64,000 bases of DNA from Sternotherus odoratus (GCA_032164245.1 JAVMKO010000009.1:82750712-82814711); one strand, 5' to 3'. Counted from the first letter of the stretch, positions 10,196 to 23,117 are shown. Notes: a model not told the origin generated them from the letters alone. Numbers and translations are program-made.

Positions 10196-13100
10196 GTGAG
10201 TGCGGGGGCGGGGAGCGGGCCGGGTTTCCAAATCCGCCCAGCTTTGCTCGGTTAGATACAGTCCTTGGATTTGATTGGCATGCGCCAGTCCCATGGCAGC
10301 GAAGGAGTCACAGGATGTCTGTGGTGAGGATGGGACCCAGGGCCACAACACATGCGTGTGCCCAGCTCCACCAGGACCCCTTATGGTCCAGACTGGAACT
10401 CGGTGCCATCTCAAGGAGGGGGGCTCAGGGAGACCAAGCTCTAGTGGGGTTCAGGGGCACAGTTGCACCCGCAGAGACCCCAGCGCAGTGTCTGGTGTCC
10501 CAGGGGAATTGGCCCAGCTCCCTGCACCGGGCATTGCAACGTGGGGACACAGACCTACCCCAGTAGCACCACAACCCTCATCCCAGCTCAGTGTGGAGGG
10601 AGGGTCCGGCGAGGGGTGGGGGTGAGGAGCAAGTTGCCCCCTACTCCCCCCCCCCACAGCAGTGTCTCCTGTGCCGCAGGGCAGGGCCCAGCTACCTGCT
10701 CCGGGCCTGGCACGTAGAGTCGCAGCGCCGCTCAGAGTTGGCCCGTCATGACACAGTGGGCTGGGATGAAGGTTGGGGTGCCGGGCGGAGGGTGCTCAGT
10801 GTCCCCTCAGCAGGGCAAGGAGGAGGCATACAGCAGCAGTGTGTGCCCATTGAATTGGGAGGCCTCATCCGTCCACCCTCTGGGGACAGGTCTCTGCTGG
10901 CTCCCATGTAAGGTACAGTGTCCTGGGCTGACCTCACCTTTGCCAGCAGGCAGTGGCCACCCAGGGACCATCTGCCAACTGGCGATAGCTGGTGCACAGC
11001 GTAGTCGGGCCATGCCCCTTCCGCCTCCTACACTGGCTCTGAGTGAGAAAATGGACAGGAGCTGACATCACCCGCGAGCGACGCCCATGCTGGGTGAAAC
11101 CCTCAGCCAGTTCGCTCGGGCTCCTCAGCGGGGACACGCAGAGACCAGGATGCCCCTGGGGATCTGGCCCTGTATCTCGGTATCTCCTGCTAGGCTGGTC
11201 TCTGCTCTCTAGCGCAAACCCCGCCATGCCCAGCACATCTGGCTGTGGTTCTGTGTTGTACGGATAAGGCTTGTGAGGATAAGTGTTCTCCTTTGTCCAG
11301 GGGACCGGTCTGCACAGAGGCCGTGCTGTCAAACACTGCAGCTGCATCTCCAAGGGGACTGGGTGGTTTTATGACTGGCCCATTAACATAAGGAACATGC
11401 TAAGATTGGGGTAGTAAAACAGCCATCAGATCTCAAGCTCCATGTCACAGACTGACTACTGCAAGGGTCAAGAAGGAGTTTTCTTGCCTTGCCCAATTTT
11501 CCCGGTGCATTATGGGACGTTTTCATGTGCACCTGGAGTGCTGGGTATTGGCCCCGATGGAGGCAGGTTACCAGGCACGACGGACCCCGGTCTGAGCGGA
11601 TGTTTCCACTCTAGATATTCTTCTGGTGAAACATGAAATCGGAATTGCCCCGATAGAAGCAATATGGTTCCGTTCGTTATTGGCTGTCTTCCCTCTTGCT
11701 TCCGTTTGCTCTGCCTTGAGTAAGCGGGATGAGGAGCACGCGTCCTGAGCACCGTCTCCTGAGCACCACCAGTCCATGGCCCAAATGCTCAGGATTAGGC
11801 CCTGGGCTGGCTTTCTTTAAGATGACCACTTAACTTCCCCGTCTTCTCTCTCCTGGTGTCGTGGTTTCTCGGCTTCCTGCCTTGCCTGAGACCAGCAGAG
11901 CTCCTGTGCACCCGTGGGCTCTGTGATCATTCCCGTGACACAGGTGTGGAGCGATGTGGGGTTGTTATTAAATGCAGCCACTGGGCGCTTAAGCCTTTGC
12001 TGTTTCTGGGCACAGACAGTTTGGGGGCCTTGTGGGTTCAGCTATCCAAGTAATAATAATGTGCCCTGTGATATGGCTGAGTTACCCAAATTAGCCTGAG
12101 AGCAGGGTCTACGCAGGGAGAGCTTTCTTGTGAGCTTCCTTCATAAGCTTTCGAACATAAACAGGTTTAAAAACAGCTCAGTGAGGCTAAAACAAAATCA
12201 CACTTTCAAGGCTGGCCTGCAGGTAGGTTTTGCTCTGTCGGAAGTTCTTAGCTGAGCTGGTTTGCTGCTGATCTCTGCTTTTCTGCTCCAGTGAACACCA
12301 GGGAGCTGTATTCATAGCATTAGTGTAGCATCCCTGGCTTAAGTCTTTAGGTCCCCAACACACACCTCTGTTACCTCCAGTGTGGGTGTAAGTAGCAGGC
12401 TGTGTTGCATAGGAATTAACTCTTTCTGTGCTCCTGTGCAGGTGAGCCGGATACACCCCGAAACAGAGTAGCAGAACTTACTGTTGGGGCGCAGACCCTG
12501 TTCTCCTTTACGTTCAGACATGCCAGGGTGCCGTTCTTTACAATACAGGGTGACAGGTCTTGCTTATTAAAAGGAGAAAAAGGCATAATCAGCTATTAAA
12601 CGGGGAAGAAGGCAGGTTTCAGCCTGCTGCTGGTGGTGATTTTTCGATATTCACAGCGAGAAAGCCACACTGAACAAAACATGCTTATTAGTGTACTTGA
12701 AACTGCTGACGTACAATGGTTGGGAAACGCTGGCTGCCAGACTGGGTCACGTCAGGTCTTTTGCTGATCAGTTCAGGCTGCGGGGAGGCTGTTTTTCATG
12801 GACTAGGAGACCCAGGGTAAATTAATCAGTTGAACTGAACTGTGTCATGGTAAAGCTAAAACAGACAGAGTTTAAAAAACCAGCACAAAATAAGAGAACT
12901 CCCACATTTTTCAGTTTTTAAATGGAAAAAAAGAAATTGAGAAAAAAGAAGCGTGGAAAGACCAGTGGTGAGCTGGTCACAGGACAGCTGCTTCCCGGTG
13001 CTATTACCAGACCAGTAGATGGCATCCAAAGGCTGCCGCTTTGCCACTATCTAGTTCAGTTCAACTGCGGGGTTTTTAATACATGTAACTATATAGACTG

Positions 13101-13439
13101 TGAAGATTTTGAACAATCAAATGCCTGTGTGAAAATGTTAACGTTTGGGGAAAGGCCATTTGTCATTGGAAAAGAGTTCAGAAGAAAACATTTTGAAAAC
13201 AAAAAATAATATCCGAGAATGAGTTATGAACCGGCTATTCATGCCACATACATTAAGCCAAGACCCTGGTAAAAGGACATTTGGATCCTAGCCTTGAGAT
13301 TTTGGGGATTGTGCTTAGTTCCTTGGCCCAGGAAAGTTTCTCTGTCTCGTTCACATCTGCACTGACAATGGGCTCCCAAAGATGGGGAAAACAGCAATTC
13401 TGGTTGGGTCAACAGTCCTGTTGTAATATAAAATGTAAT

Positions 13440-13642
13440 ACATGGGGATATACCTATCTCATAGAACTGGAGGGACCTTGAAAGGTCATCAAGTCCAGTC
13501 CCCTGCCTACACTAGCAGGACCAAGTACTGTCCCCTGTCAGATTTTTTCCCCAGATCCCTAAATGGCTCCCTCAAGGATTGAACTCACAACCCTGGGTTT
13601 AGTAGGCCAATGCTCAAACCACTGAGCTACCCCCCCCCCCCC
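13440..13642 (-). mobile_element. Cry I-type tRNA-derived SINE (tortoise Pol III SINE)
   Basis: Read on the minus strand, the element starts with a G run, then TAGCTCAGTGGTTTGAGC, which contains a Pol III A box (complement of 13619-13629). A B box GAGTTCAATCC follows (complement of 13576-13586), so the head is tRNA-like. The tail ends with a CR1-like 3' block (gacctttcaaggtccctcca, then gttctatgagat), the arrangement described for the cryptodiran Cry I SINE mobilised by turtle CR1. Length is about 200 bp, near full length. It is transcriptionally antisense to GPC3. Confidence 0.82.
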
Positions 13643-13862
13643 ATTGTAGAATGCAGTGTGAACTCCCAAACTGGAAGAGAGCAGAAAAATAGCTCATTTG
13701 CTCTACTCAGATGGAGAGCATCTTTTAAAGGAGGTTTCTTCAGGCTTTCAGTGTCCGTTGGAGAAGAGGGGCAATGAGAGCTGCTTTTCAGCTGTCAGCT
13801 CGGTGCTCAGGTTTCTGGGCTGGGCTACTCTGTGGGGGTGGGGGTTGGCCTAAGAGACGCAT

Positions 13863-14085
13863 CTTCAGTGACGCGAATAGCGTAACTCAAGTCGCAGTAT
13901 CGTAGGTTGACTTACCTGGTCATCCCCACGGCAGCGAGTCAACCGTGGCCGCTCCCCCACCGACTCCGCTTACACCTCTTGCCGAGGTAGAGTACAGGAG
14001 TCGATTCGGGGATCGATTTATCGCGTCTAGATGAGATGCAATAAATCAATCCCCGATACATCGAGTGCTAGCTGTACCATCTGAA
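13863..14085. mobile_element. Palindromic MITE, copy 1 (truncated, CpG-decayed)
   Basis: This is homologous to 38697-38999. Shared blocks include 'gacttacctggtcatcccca' and 'gattcggggatcgatttatc' (here 14003 onwards). The internal hairpin (left arm 14008-14024) is still visible, but the right arm has G-to-A changes at CpG sites relative to the better copy. The outer end on the left seems lost. Confidence 0.75.
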
Positions 14086-15037
14086 ATGCATTCTCTGTAG
14101 GTATCCAGTAGATAGCAATGTCTTTCAAATGGCTCCCAGGTCATTGTTTTGATCCGAGGAGATGCAGCTCTGATCCCAGAGACATATGTACACTCTGTTT
14201 CCAGTTAGTTGAGTTCCAAAACATTTTCTTTAACTCTTGAATGTTGCTAATAGATGTAATTTGTGTTTGACGATGTTTTAGCCTTTATTTATTATATGCT
14301 ATCCATGCTATAAAAATGAATACTGTTCCAAAAGCATGACAAAGCTTTGGCATTCTCTGGAGCTTGTTTAGGTTTGGTGAATAAATTGTATAGTTCTGTC
14401 ACTCATTAACCGATCAGTCTTCTCCATCTGAATCTAAATAAATGCATTCATAGCCTATAAAGCACCCCCCCACCCCCACCCCCCCGTAAGTTGCATTTTG
14501 TGTTGTAGAACGTGCATGGTTTTCAAGCAATTATGTGGACCTCATTCATACACTAGAGTGGAATACCCAGAGGTTGGAAGGAAAGCAGCCAGTTAAAACT
14601 ATACAAAAGGGTAAATAAAAAGGTCTGTTGAATTTATTAGGTTTGGCTTAATGGTCTTTAAAAAAGAAAAACACCCAGCAGTTTGAGTACGTTTAACGTC
14701 TCAGGTCATATCTTTTGGGGCTGAGTGACATTTTCTGCAGCGTGATTCCTGATAAGAAGATTGAAACACAAATCAGCTTGGCGTGTCTTTTTAATGCATG
14801 ATTTGTGGGTTGGTCTGTTTATTGCGGGTTGGTGGGGGAGCTGGTTTCTCATCAGCATGTTGGTACCGGGATTTTTTAGATTCCTTTGCCTTTAGAACCA
14901 GGTATGATTTTGGGTGGATTCACTCTGTGCCTAGAAGCATGGATGGCTCATACGTAAACATTAGCATTATCACGTTGGGGAAGTCAGGGGTCTTTTTGAC
15001 GGAAGTGAGTTTTAATTAATCCCTATTTTTATTTCTC
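14086..15037. other. Intronic sequence, nothing recognised
   Basis: AT-rich sequence with a short C-rich run at 14464-14485. No element ends, RNA gene or protein similarity was noticed. Confidence 0.5.
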
Positions 15038-15205
15038 AGAGCATCCCTGTGAGGTAGGGCACTGCTGCTGTTCCCATTTTGCATTTGGGAAACTGAGGCA
15101 TACAGCGGCTACTGCCCCTCAGGGAGTCTCTGGAAGAGTAGGAACTTGAACACAGGCATCCCAAGTCTTAGGTTAGTGTCTTAAGCACTGGACCAGTCAT
15201 CGGCT
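15038..15205 (-). repeat. MIR-like SINE, minus strand
   Basis: The order 'catccctgtgaggtagggca', 'cattttgcatttgggaaact', 'gaggcatac' and finally 'gtgtcttaagcactggacca' is the complement of MIR from its 3' end to the tRNA-like head. This is the best preserved MIR-like copy in the window. Confidence 0.72.
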
Positions 15206-16118
15206 TAACTACCCTCCCCCTGCACTCCCTAGCTGGTGGGACTATCTCCAGGAAGAAGAGCATTATTTTGAGCCAATACTTGGTAAGAATTGGAATAAAA
15301 CCCCTAAAAGGAAAATAAGTGGGCAAGATATGTCATTAGAAAATAGAGAGGCCTGGAAACATATTTTAAATTTCCAGACCCTGGAGTGCAGGACTCATTT
15401 AAAATATTTCAGATATGTTGTGGCTTGACAGATCTCTGTTTTGCACATCAAACAATCTGTAATTTATTACAGAGTAGGGATTGTGTTTTTATCATATTGC
15501 CTATTCTCTAGCCAGAAATATAACAGCCATCTAAGCTCTTGAAAAAACCCATTTGGGAATCACAGTCCAGGCAATAGGCTTTCACAAACCCTGGGAAATT
15601 AACTTTGATTGATTCCCTAGAATGTAAAGAGACTGTGTGATTTCTAGGAATATGCTTGTTTTACAAGGTGAAACCTTTGTGGCTTTTTCTCATGTCAAGT
15701 TTAAGGCCCCGATCCACCTCTCAGATCCAGGTATTGGGAGCTTCCTGCCTGATTTCAAGGTAGATCAGAGTCAAAATGTGGAAGTGCAAGAGGCAGTAAA
15801 ACTCTGTTCTAGAAAGGGAAAATCAGGCCTGGAAAGATGAAAGGCAGCACCGTGGCACGACGCGCACAGAGGGTTTTCAGAACGGGAATCGAAGCTTAAA
15901 CAGGCATGTTTAAAGGTAGTTGGATTGACCACGTTTATGTATTCGCTACTTGCTAAGAGCGGTCGCGGCAGAGGCTGTGCTCACATGGAGTCATTTGGAA
16001 AGTGGCCAGAAGGCTACGATGTTACGGACTCTAATATAAACCAAACAGGCCTGGAAACTGTATCGCACCCTTAGGCCTAAATGTCCTTCTATCCCCTGAT
16101 GGAATGCCTAAGTCCCAA

Positions 16119-16237
16119 GTAGGGTGACCAGACAGAAAAATCGGGACAGGGGGTGGGGAGTAATAGGAGTCTATTTTTTTAAAAAAAGACCCAAAAATCA
16201 GGACTGTCCCTATAAAATTGGGACATCTGGACACCCT
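16119..16237. mobile_element. Short hAT-type MITE with 8-bp target duplication
   Basis: The element has termini AGGGTGACCAGA and the inverted TCTGGACACCCT and is about 119 bp long. The octamer AGTCCCAA is present on both sides (16111-16118 and 16238-16245), the duplication length made by hAT transposases. The interior includes 'tataggagtctattttttta' type sequence shared with the copy at 63701-63822. There is no coding capacity. Confidence 0.85.
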
Positions 16238-18504
16238 AGTCCCAAAGGACCTAGCAAGGTGGGTTTGTTAGCATCCCTCCAACCCCTGCCTTGGAAAAGC
16301 AAGACAATACTGACTTAGTGGCTGGGAATACATCCCTGGCATATACTATGGACACAGGGTAATGAAAGCTGTGCGTTTGCTGGGCAGTTGGCATGTCTGC
16401 AGGCAAAGGAAGTCAGTCTGTCTGCCCCACCTTCAGTGGCTAGAAAGCCAGCAAATATGGTGCCCAAACAGTGTTGAGATAGCTGCTGTCCTTACATGGG
16501 CTGGCAGGTGCCATGATGCTACTCGGGGTGCGGGGTTGGGGTGGACTTAGGGAGACTCATTTCCTGCGGTGATCAACCTGGGTGCCAGGTGTTTGATGTT
16601 ACCCGCTGCAGTGCCCATGCTGACGATGCTATTTCAGAGGGAGCAGCATGGCCGTTGTAAAAATGACTTGTCTGGATAATGGCAGTCCATGGTTTCAAGT
16701 GGGCATCTTTTTAACTGTGTTATGGGAGAGTCTGAGGAGTTCACAAGTCTTTCAGAATGTGTTTTCTCCTTTGGAAAGCTAGAGACAGAGTTGATGAAAT
16801 CCCCTCCTGGTGCATTGTATTAGATGTTGCCGTATCTCTTGCTAACATTGCATTTTCATATGATAGCATCATAATTAGCAAAATGTGCAAACTGCCTGAT
16901 TTTAAAATAAAATGCTACCCAAGAGTTATCAGTGAACATACAATATTTAACAGCGATCAAAATGTGTCCCGGCTGGCTAATTTTCCAGCTTTGAAATGAA
17001 TGTATTAATACTACAATACTCACACTGCTGCATATACAGAATATCAAATCCTCACAACAAATGTAATAAACAAAATAATTATTTGGGCATGCCTTTTTGG
17101 GCGGCATTATGAAACCATTTGTAGCAATTAAAATTTTCAAACCACATGCTGTTGAAAGCAACCAGACTTCACAATTATTTATATTTAAGGCTGTTAAATA
17201 AAATGACAGAAGATTTTTTTTAAATGATAAATGTGTTTTGGGATGTATCAGCTAATTCCTTTTTCTACTACATGAAATAATTGATAGCTCCACCAAGTCT
17301 AGGTCTGGTCTTTAAAGGCTAACTACATGGTCTTTTTGTGACTCAGAAGCCATTCATTGGCTCTTGTTAACACACCATTGTAAATATTCGCTCATCCAGT
17401 CTGACTGCATATGCAATTACAAGAGATCGGCTAGGCCTGTTAAATTAGGGAACATGCGACATGCATGAATTAAAACAAACTTAGGTTTTTAATTCCAAAA
17501 ATGTTCTTCTTTCTTGGACATTGTCATAACATTGGCTTTTACAAACTATTGCCACATGTCAGGGCTCTATCTACAAACATTCCGGCTTTACTGAGTTTAA
17601 TGTGAGAACACTCTAAGAATAGCTCACAGAGAGTGGGTTGGTTTTATTTCTAAATCAGCCTTGGGTTAATTGCATTGATTTTTTAAAAACTATTATTGGC
17701 TAAGGAATAATCTGCCTCTGTCTGACTTAGTTTACTACTCTGTATGACTTAGTTCACTAAGCCAATGTGCTCAGAAGAAATCAGCCAGGGCTGGGTTTTG
17801 GGATATAATAAAACTAGTGCTTGTAGGGTTTCAGGCTGTAGACATCCGGGGAGAAATCCAGGCCTTATGGAAGTCAGTCAGCGTTTTGCCATTGACTTCC
17901 ATGGGGCCAGGATTTCACCCCATGTTGTTAGGTTTGGCATGTTAACGTATTATTAGTTAAGCCATTTCACCTTAACATGGCCTCTAATCTATATTGCTCT
18001 GTGACTAGATAATAGCATGAGAAAAGATGAAGAACTCCATTTTTGTGCTTTCAATTCTAATATCAGCTGTAGTGCTTAATTGCTGCTCATACAAAGAGGG
18101 TCAGGTGTGCCCTGCAGAGGGTGTGCTTGAAACAATACAGTGGAAATCATTTGAAAAAATACCTTTTAAACTGGATCCATTTTCTTTGCATCAAAACATG
18201 CAGCTGATGCACAATGGCACTGGAAAACAAACACCAGATATCCTGGAAGTGTAGCGGGTCGTTATCCTGTTATGAAGGAAATAAACTTGGAACTGTTGTT
18301 AAATCGCAAATCCCACCAACAATTGGATGCATAGATGTCCAATTAAGAGACTACGGTAGTTAATATGGGCCTAATTAATCATATCAAACAGCTTCTTGCT
18401 CTGTGTCGAGTCCTCATAATTTGGAAGGTAGTTCATGCAATGGATGGACTCTCAAATGATAAATACATACTTGAAAACCAGATCCAATAAGCAGCCATAT
18501 TTGG
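16238..18504. other. Intronic sequence without recognised elements
   Basis: AT-rich sequence. A diverged piece at 17870-17925 holds the motif CCATTGACTTCCATGGGG, a centre shared by an ancient palindromic repeat (see 55955). A 75-codon frame at 18027-18254 begins with a hydrophobic run but has no support as a gene. Confidence 0.5.
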
Positions 18505-18552
18505 TGCTGCCTTGCACGCGGGGGTTTTCCTTGCTGCCTTGCACGCGGGGGT
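18505..18552. repeat. Two-copy 27-bp tandem duplication
   Basis: The 21-base block TGCTGCCTTGCACGCGGGGG (plus T) occurs at 18505-18525 and again, identical, at 18532-18552, giving a 27-bp offset. The high CpG content contrasts with the AT-rich surroundings. Confidence 0.9.
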
Positions 18553-19075
18553 GTTATTATATTTTTGTCCCTAAACAGGCTGTTGCTTTGGTCAATTCGG
18601 ACTTTCAAGTAGAAATGGTATTGACTAGAGATGGCTGGGAAAACTCTCAGGAACAAATGTTGTGGAAACGTTTTAACTACTTTTTGTAAACATGAAAATG
18701 GAATCCAAATTATCCACATTTCAGCTAGGTCTAGCGTTGGTTAAAAATGGAGATTTGCTGAAAAGTTTCCAAATTTAAATTGTGTCAAAATGCATAAATG
18801 TTGACCATCTCTGGCGTTTGAATCTTTTTGTGTTGAGCGTGACAGCATGGCTGTGTGTTACTGCTCATGGCCCAGGGTGGGTCTGTGTTGCTGTCTGACC
18901 TGAAAGTCAATCTGATTTCTTACATTTTAAAGAAAGGGAACCAGTAACAGCAGTAATACTTTTTTAAAGGAAGGCGATTGCATATTATCCAGTTATTGCA
19001 ATCTGTTACTCTAACTAGCCTCATAACAACTTCACAAGGGAGTGTGAGGAGAAAAGCAGGGATGTTGGCTCTCTT

Positions 19076-19790
19076 AGAATCATAGAATACTAGGGTTGGA
19101 AGGGACCTCAGGAGGTATCTAGTCCAACCCCCCACTCAAAGCAGGACCAATCCCAACTAAGTCATCCCAGCCAGGGCTTTGTCAAGCCGGGCCTTAAAAA
19201 CCTCTAAGGAAGGAGATTCCACCACCTCCCTAGGTAACCCATTCCAGTGCTTCACCACCCTCCTAGTGAAAATGTTTTTCCCAATATCCAACCTACACCT
19301 CCCCCACTGCAACTTGAGACCATTACTCCTTGTTCTGTCAACTGGTACCACTGAGAACGGTCTAGATCCATCCTCTTTAGAACCCCCTTTCAGGTAGTTG
19401 AAAGCAGCTATCAAATCCCCTCTTACTCTTCTTTTCTGTAGACTAAACAATCCCAGTTCCCTCAGCCTCTCCTTATAAGTCGTATGCTCCAGCCCCCTAA
19501 TCATTTTTGTTGCCCTCCTCTGGACTCTTTCCAATTTTTCCACATCTTTCTTGTAGTGTGGACCCCAAAACTGGACACACTACTCTAGATGAGGCCTCAC
19601 CAATGTTGAATAGAGGGGAATGATCACATCCCTCGATCTGCTGGCAATGCCCCTACTTATACAGCCCAAAATGCTGTTAGTCTTCTTGGCAAAAAAGGCA
19701 CACTGTTGACTCATATCCAGCTTCTCATCCACTGTAACCCCTACGTCCTTTTCTGCAGAACTGCTGCCTAGCCTCTTCTCAGCAGGCTGG
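19076..19790 (-). mobile_element. CR1 LINE 3' fragment with reverse transcriptase C-terminus
   Basis: On the minus strand the translation runs through SSAEKDVGVTVDEKLDMSQQ, then SILGCISRGIASRSRDVI, then PLYSTLVRPHLE. One stop codon replaces the usual Tyr after HLE. The frame then continues with [58 protein letters not shown] and [20 protein letters not shown]. These are hallmark blocks of the CR1 reverse transcriptase thumb/C-terminal region. The 3' untranslated end reaches the terminal 'attctatgattcta' type repeats at 19076. The copy is 5'-truncated near 19790, as most CR1 copies are, and only lightly damaged. Confidence 0.93.
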
Positions 19791-19864
19791 GCAGAATTCA
19801 CCTGCAAAGTTTCTAAATACTTGCTCTTGCTGCCTCTGGGTCTTTTACTAGGAGACTGCCATAA

Positions 19865-20050
19865 TTAAGAACATAAGACCGGCCATATGGGATCAGACCA
19901 ATGACCATCTAGCCCAATATCCTAACAGTGGCCAATGCCAGGTGCCCTAGAGGAGTGAACAGAACGGGTAATCGTCAAGTGGTCCATCCTCATCGCCCAT
20001 TCCCAGCTTCTGGCAGAACTGAGGAGCCACCAGGGGGAATGGGTCAGGAG
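19865..20050 (-). mobile_element. CR1 LINE 3' end (different subfamily)
   Basis: The block 'ttaagaacataagaccggcc' then 'gatcagaccaatgaccatct', 'agtggccaatgccaggtgcc' and 'cattcccagcttctggcaga' is the complement of another turtle CR1 3' end. It lies about 75 bp beyond the previous CR1 in the same orientation, so two CR1-derived 3' ends sit side by side. Confidence 0.75.
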
Positions 20051-20734
20051 AACGACAGCCCAAAGCTAGGAGTGTCACATTGCAAAGCTAGCCCCCGAAG
20101 ATGAGTGATGGATTAAGTTCTGAGGTTGGGAGGGGGGGGACCCTATTTGTGCATTGAGATAGGAAGATTAATACTAATAGCTGCTTACAACACAAAGTGG
20201 GTTAGAGGAAGGAACTGTATGTCTTCATTTTTAAATGGGTTAGGTTTTCTGGTAAATCTGAGTAGGAGAGAGTACATAATGATCTGTAACCACACACATA
20301 CACAGACAGCCCAGCTGTCAGCTAGCTTCATACTTGTGGCCTTGGGGATAAAACCAGTGAGCGTCTGCTCCAAAAGAGTCTTCTGCCACCTTCCGCTACA
20401 TCTTGCAAGTTCCAGCTTTTATCGTTTCTGTTCTCGTGGCTGGTATGGGAATCCCAAACTGAAACACTGGACTAGGCCAGACATGTTCACTTCTCTAGAG
20501 GGTTTATTCACAAATCTTGAATGAATGATCCTTAAATCTCCTTCCGCTGATTTATTCTCTGGTCAGCTGGGGAATAGAATGAGGCAAATTCATGTCTTTT
20601 CTGTCCCAGAGACACTATGTATGTGTCCTTCTTTGGTACATACCCACATGTCCTTTCCAGATGCTAGCAGTGAATGTCAAAGAGATGGATCCACCCTCTA
20701 ATTCTGTCTAATAACACAGGCTGGTATTAATTTG

Positions 20735-20860
20735 TTGTAGTTATTTATTATTTACATTTATATGGCGCCTTTCATCCTGAATGATCTAAAAGTTGCTTTA
20801 CTAACTATGTATGTTTGCAGTAATCACTTCCCTGTAAAGAAATCCAGCCATCTTTAGGGT
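20735..20860 (+). repeat. Ancient repeat fragment (unclassified)
   Basis: The segment 'atttatatggcgcctttcat' followed by 'atgatctaaaagttgcttta' resembles an old reptilian repeat ending in 'cgctttacaaa'. The family is not certain and the limits are approximate. Confidence 0.35.
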
Positions 20861-20959
20861 TTAAACCATGAATGATAGGGCTTCCCACATCTTAGGAGAT
20901 GAAATAAAGAATACGGCAAAATCAAGAGCGGATGTTTGTCTAAGAGATCTGCTCTAGTT

Positions 20960-21058
20960 CCAATAGGAATTATTCTGGGGAAGTCCTATGGCCTGTGTTG
21001 TACAGGAGTTCATGCTGGATGATCACAATGGTCCCTTCTGGCATTGGGATCTATTAAT
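20960..21058 (+). mobile_element. CR1 LINE 3' end
   Basis: The block 'ttcatgctggatgatcacaa' then 'tggtcccttctggcattggg' and 'atctattaatct' is a CR1 3' end in sense orientation. The body has been lost or diverged. Confidence 0.7.
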
Positions 21059-21605
21059 CTACTTTAAGCTTCCCGGAAAATGTAGGGAGGCCAGGACTCA
21101 ACAACCGCACTCTTTCAAAATGTGTTGTGGTCTCTTTAATGACCATACATGGTCGAGAACTCAGCATCTCATCCTAAAACCTGCTGCTCCTTAGCCTGAG
21201 TCTGAGTGTTGGTTCAGTACTGACTGAGAGACAGTGTGACACCCATTAAAGAACTGACACCACTGTCTATAGCGTGGAGGTTTCCCTTGGAGGTGTCCTC
21301 TCTCCATACTGATCAGACTTGACTCTCTGAGACCTGATCAGAACCCAGCTTGAGGTGGAATGACATCGGTCACCATTTACGTTTCCAGCCAATCCATATT
21401 GTCACCAGAGAATGAATGGATGTTTTTTCAATGTCTAGTAATGATTGACAGTATTCATGGTCTTATTGCGACACCTGCAGAATCCCAGGTATTTACATTC
21501 AAGCGGCTGTTTTGAATCATAACTGACACACTGGCTACTCAGTAAGTCCGCTGTAACTTAGGGCTTTAGTATTTATATATTACCCATTTTCTGTGTGTGC
21601 ATGTG

Positions 21606-21728
<123 letters not shown>

Positions 21729-23117
21729 AATTATCTTTAAGGCATTGGTGTAGACTGCCCATAAATATTTTTGCATTTTAAACTCTTCTGCTTGTTTTCA
21801 ACTTTTAACCAAGTGCAAAAGCCATTAATGACACTCCGGTGCCTATGGTATTGTAATGTATGTAGCAGTAAATGGCTTTTGCAGTTGATTAAATGTTGAG
21901 ACCAAGCTAAGGAGTTTAAACTGCAAGAGCACTTATTGCCTGTATGCACCCATGCCTTGAGGATTATTGTTATTGTACAATATTTAAATGACTAATTGTG
22001 TTTTTATTGGTTGGTCTTTCTGAGAACATGTATAAAAAGGTTCTGTTTGAAACAGAGAGATCTCGCTGGCTGTGAGATAAAAATGCCTGAGGGATTATAC
22101 AAGATGCTCCTTAAAGGAGCCAAGATATCTGATGATTAGCAGGAACTTTTTCATATACATTTCTTCTTGGCCAACTCCTTTGTGTGCCCAGGAGGTTTTA
22201 CTAACCTTGTGCATCAGCAGATTAATTCTCTAGGGCTGGGTACAGGGCACCGCTATATAAGTACCTTAGTTAGTGCATCAGTGGATAGGTATAAAGTCAC
22301 CAGCACTGAGCAGAAACAAAAGTCTGAGGTATTTCAGTTGGATGCTAAAATGATGAGAGAATCAGAGAATCAGCTTCCTTGTTGAGTGGCTTGGCTCTGC
22401 TCCCTTGCATACAGAGTGTTTTTGTTGGGCCTGATTTTGAAAAGGGCCTTCTTTTTTGGTCAACAAACAATTGCACTCACAACTCACTGTGCGAACAGAT
22501 ACTAGTGCCTAGATGCTTGTCTATCTGCTTTGTGTATCCATCCAGGTAGCCTGGTGCTAGCATTTGCACCTGAAATGCTGCATCTGTAAAGATACAAACT
22601 GTTTGTGCAAAACAGTCCCCTAAGGTGCAAAAGAAGACTGAGTGATCCGGTCCAGACAAGCCTATACATCAGCCCTCTTTACAATTCAGATCGGACAGAT
22701 AAAGGGATACATTTTACCCACTCTCTTAATTCTAGATCTGTTTTGCTTATTTATTTATGTATTTATACAAGATTATATCAAATCTTTTTATCCCTTCCTG
22801 CAATCCAGCCACTCTACTAGTTGGAGAGCTACTTTTAAAGCTGACTTTGTCCTGGGATAGTGCCACTAACATAATCTTGGAGGAAAGACATGGCTGTCGG
22901 CCAGGTCAGTTAGCTGCATAGAAGATAGAAGGCTTAAAATGGAGGCCCTTGTTTTTGGGAAGAGAACTGCCAGTAGAGCAGAAGGGAGATTGGGTTGTGG
23001 CATTCCTATTGGTGAGACCGGGGAGCGTAGAAGAGAGTGCGAGTTTAGGATCGCTGGTGCAGATCTGATCGGTAAGGAGTGCATGCCTCTGTTAGTAGCA
23101 GTTATTACGAATTAACA

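Noticed and set aside
13570..13642. A tRNA gene on the minus strand (A and B boxes present)
   Set aside because: The cloverleaf is incomplete, and the sequence passes directly into a CR1-like tail, so it is the head of a SINE.
18027..18254. 75-codon frame starting MKNSIFVLSILISAVVLNCC, looking like a secreted peptide
   Set aside because: No splice, promoter or homology support. A hydrophobic start is common by chance in AT-rich DNA, and the frame lies deep in a GPC3 intron.
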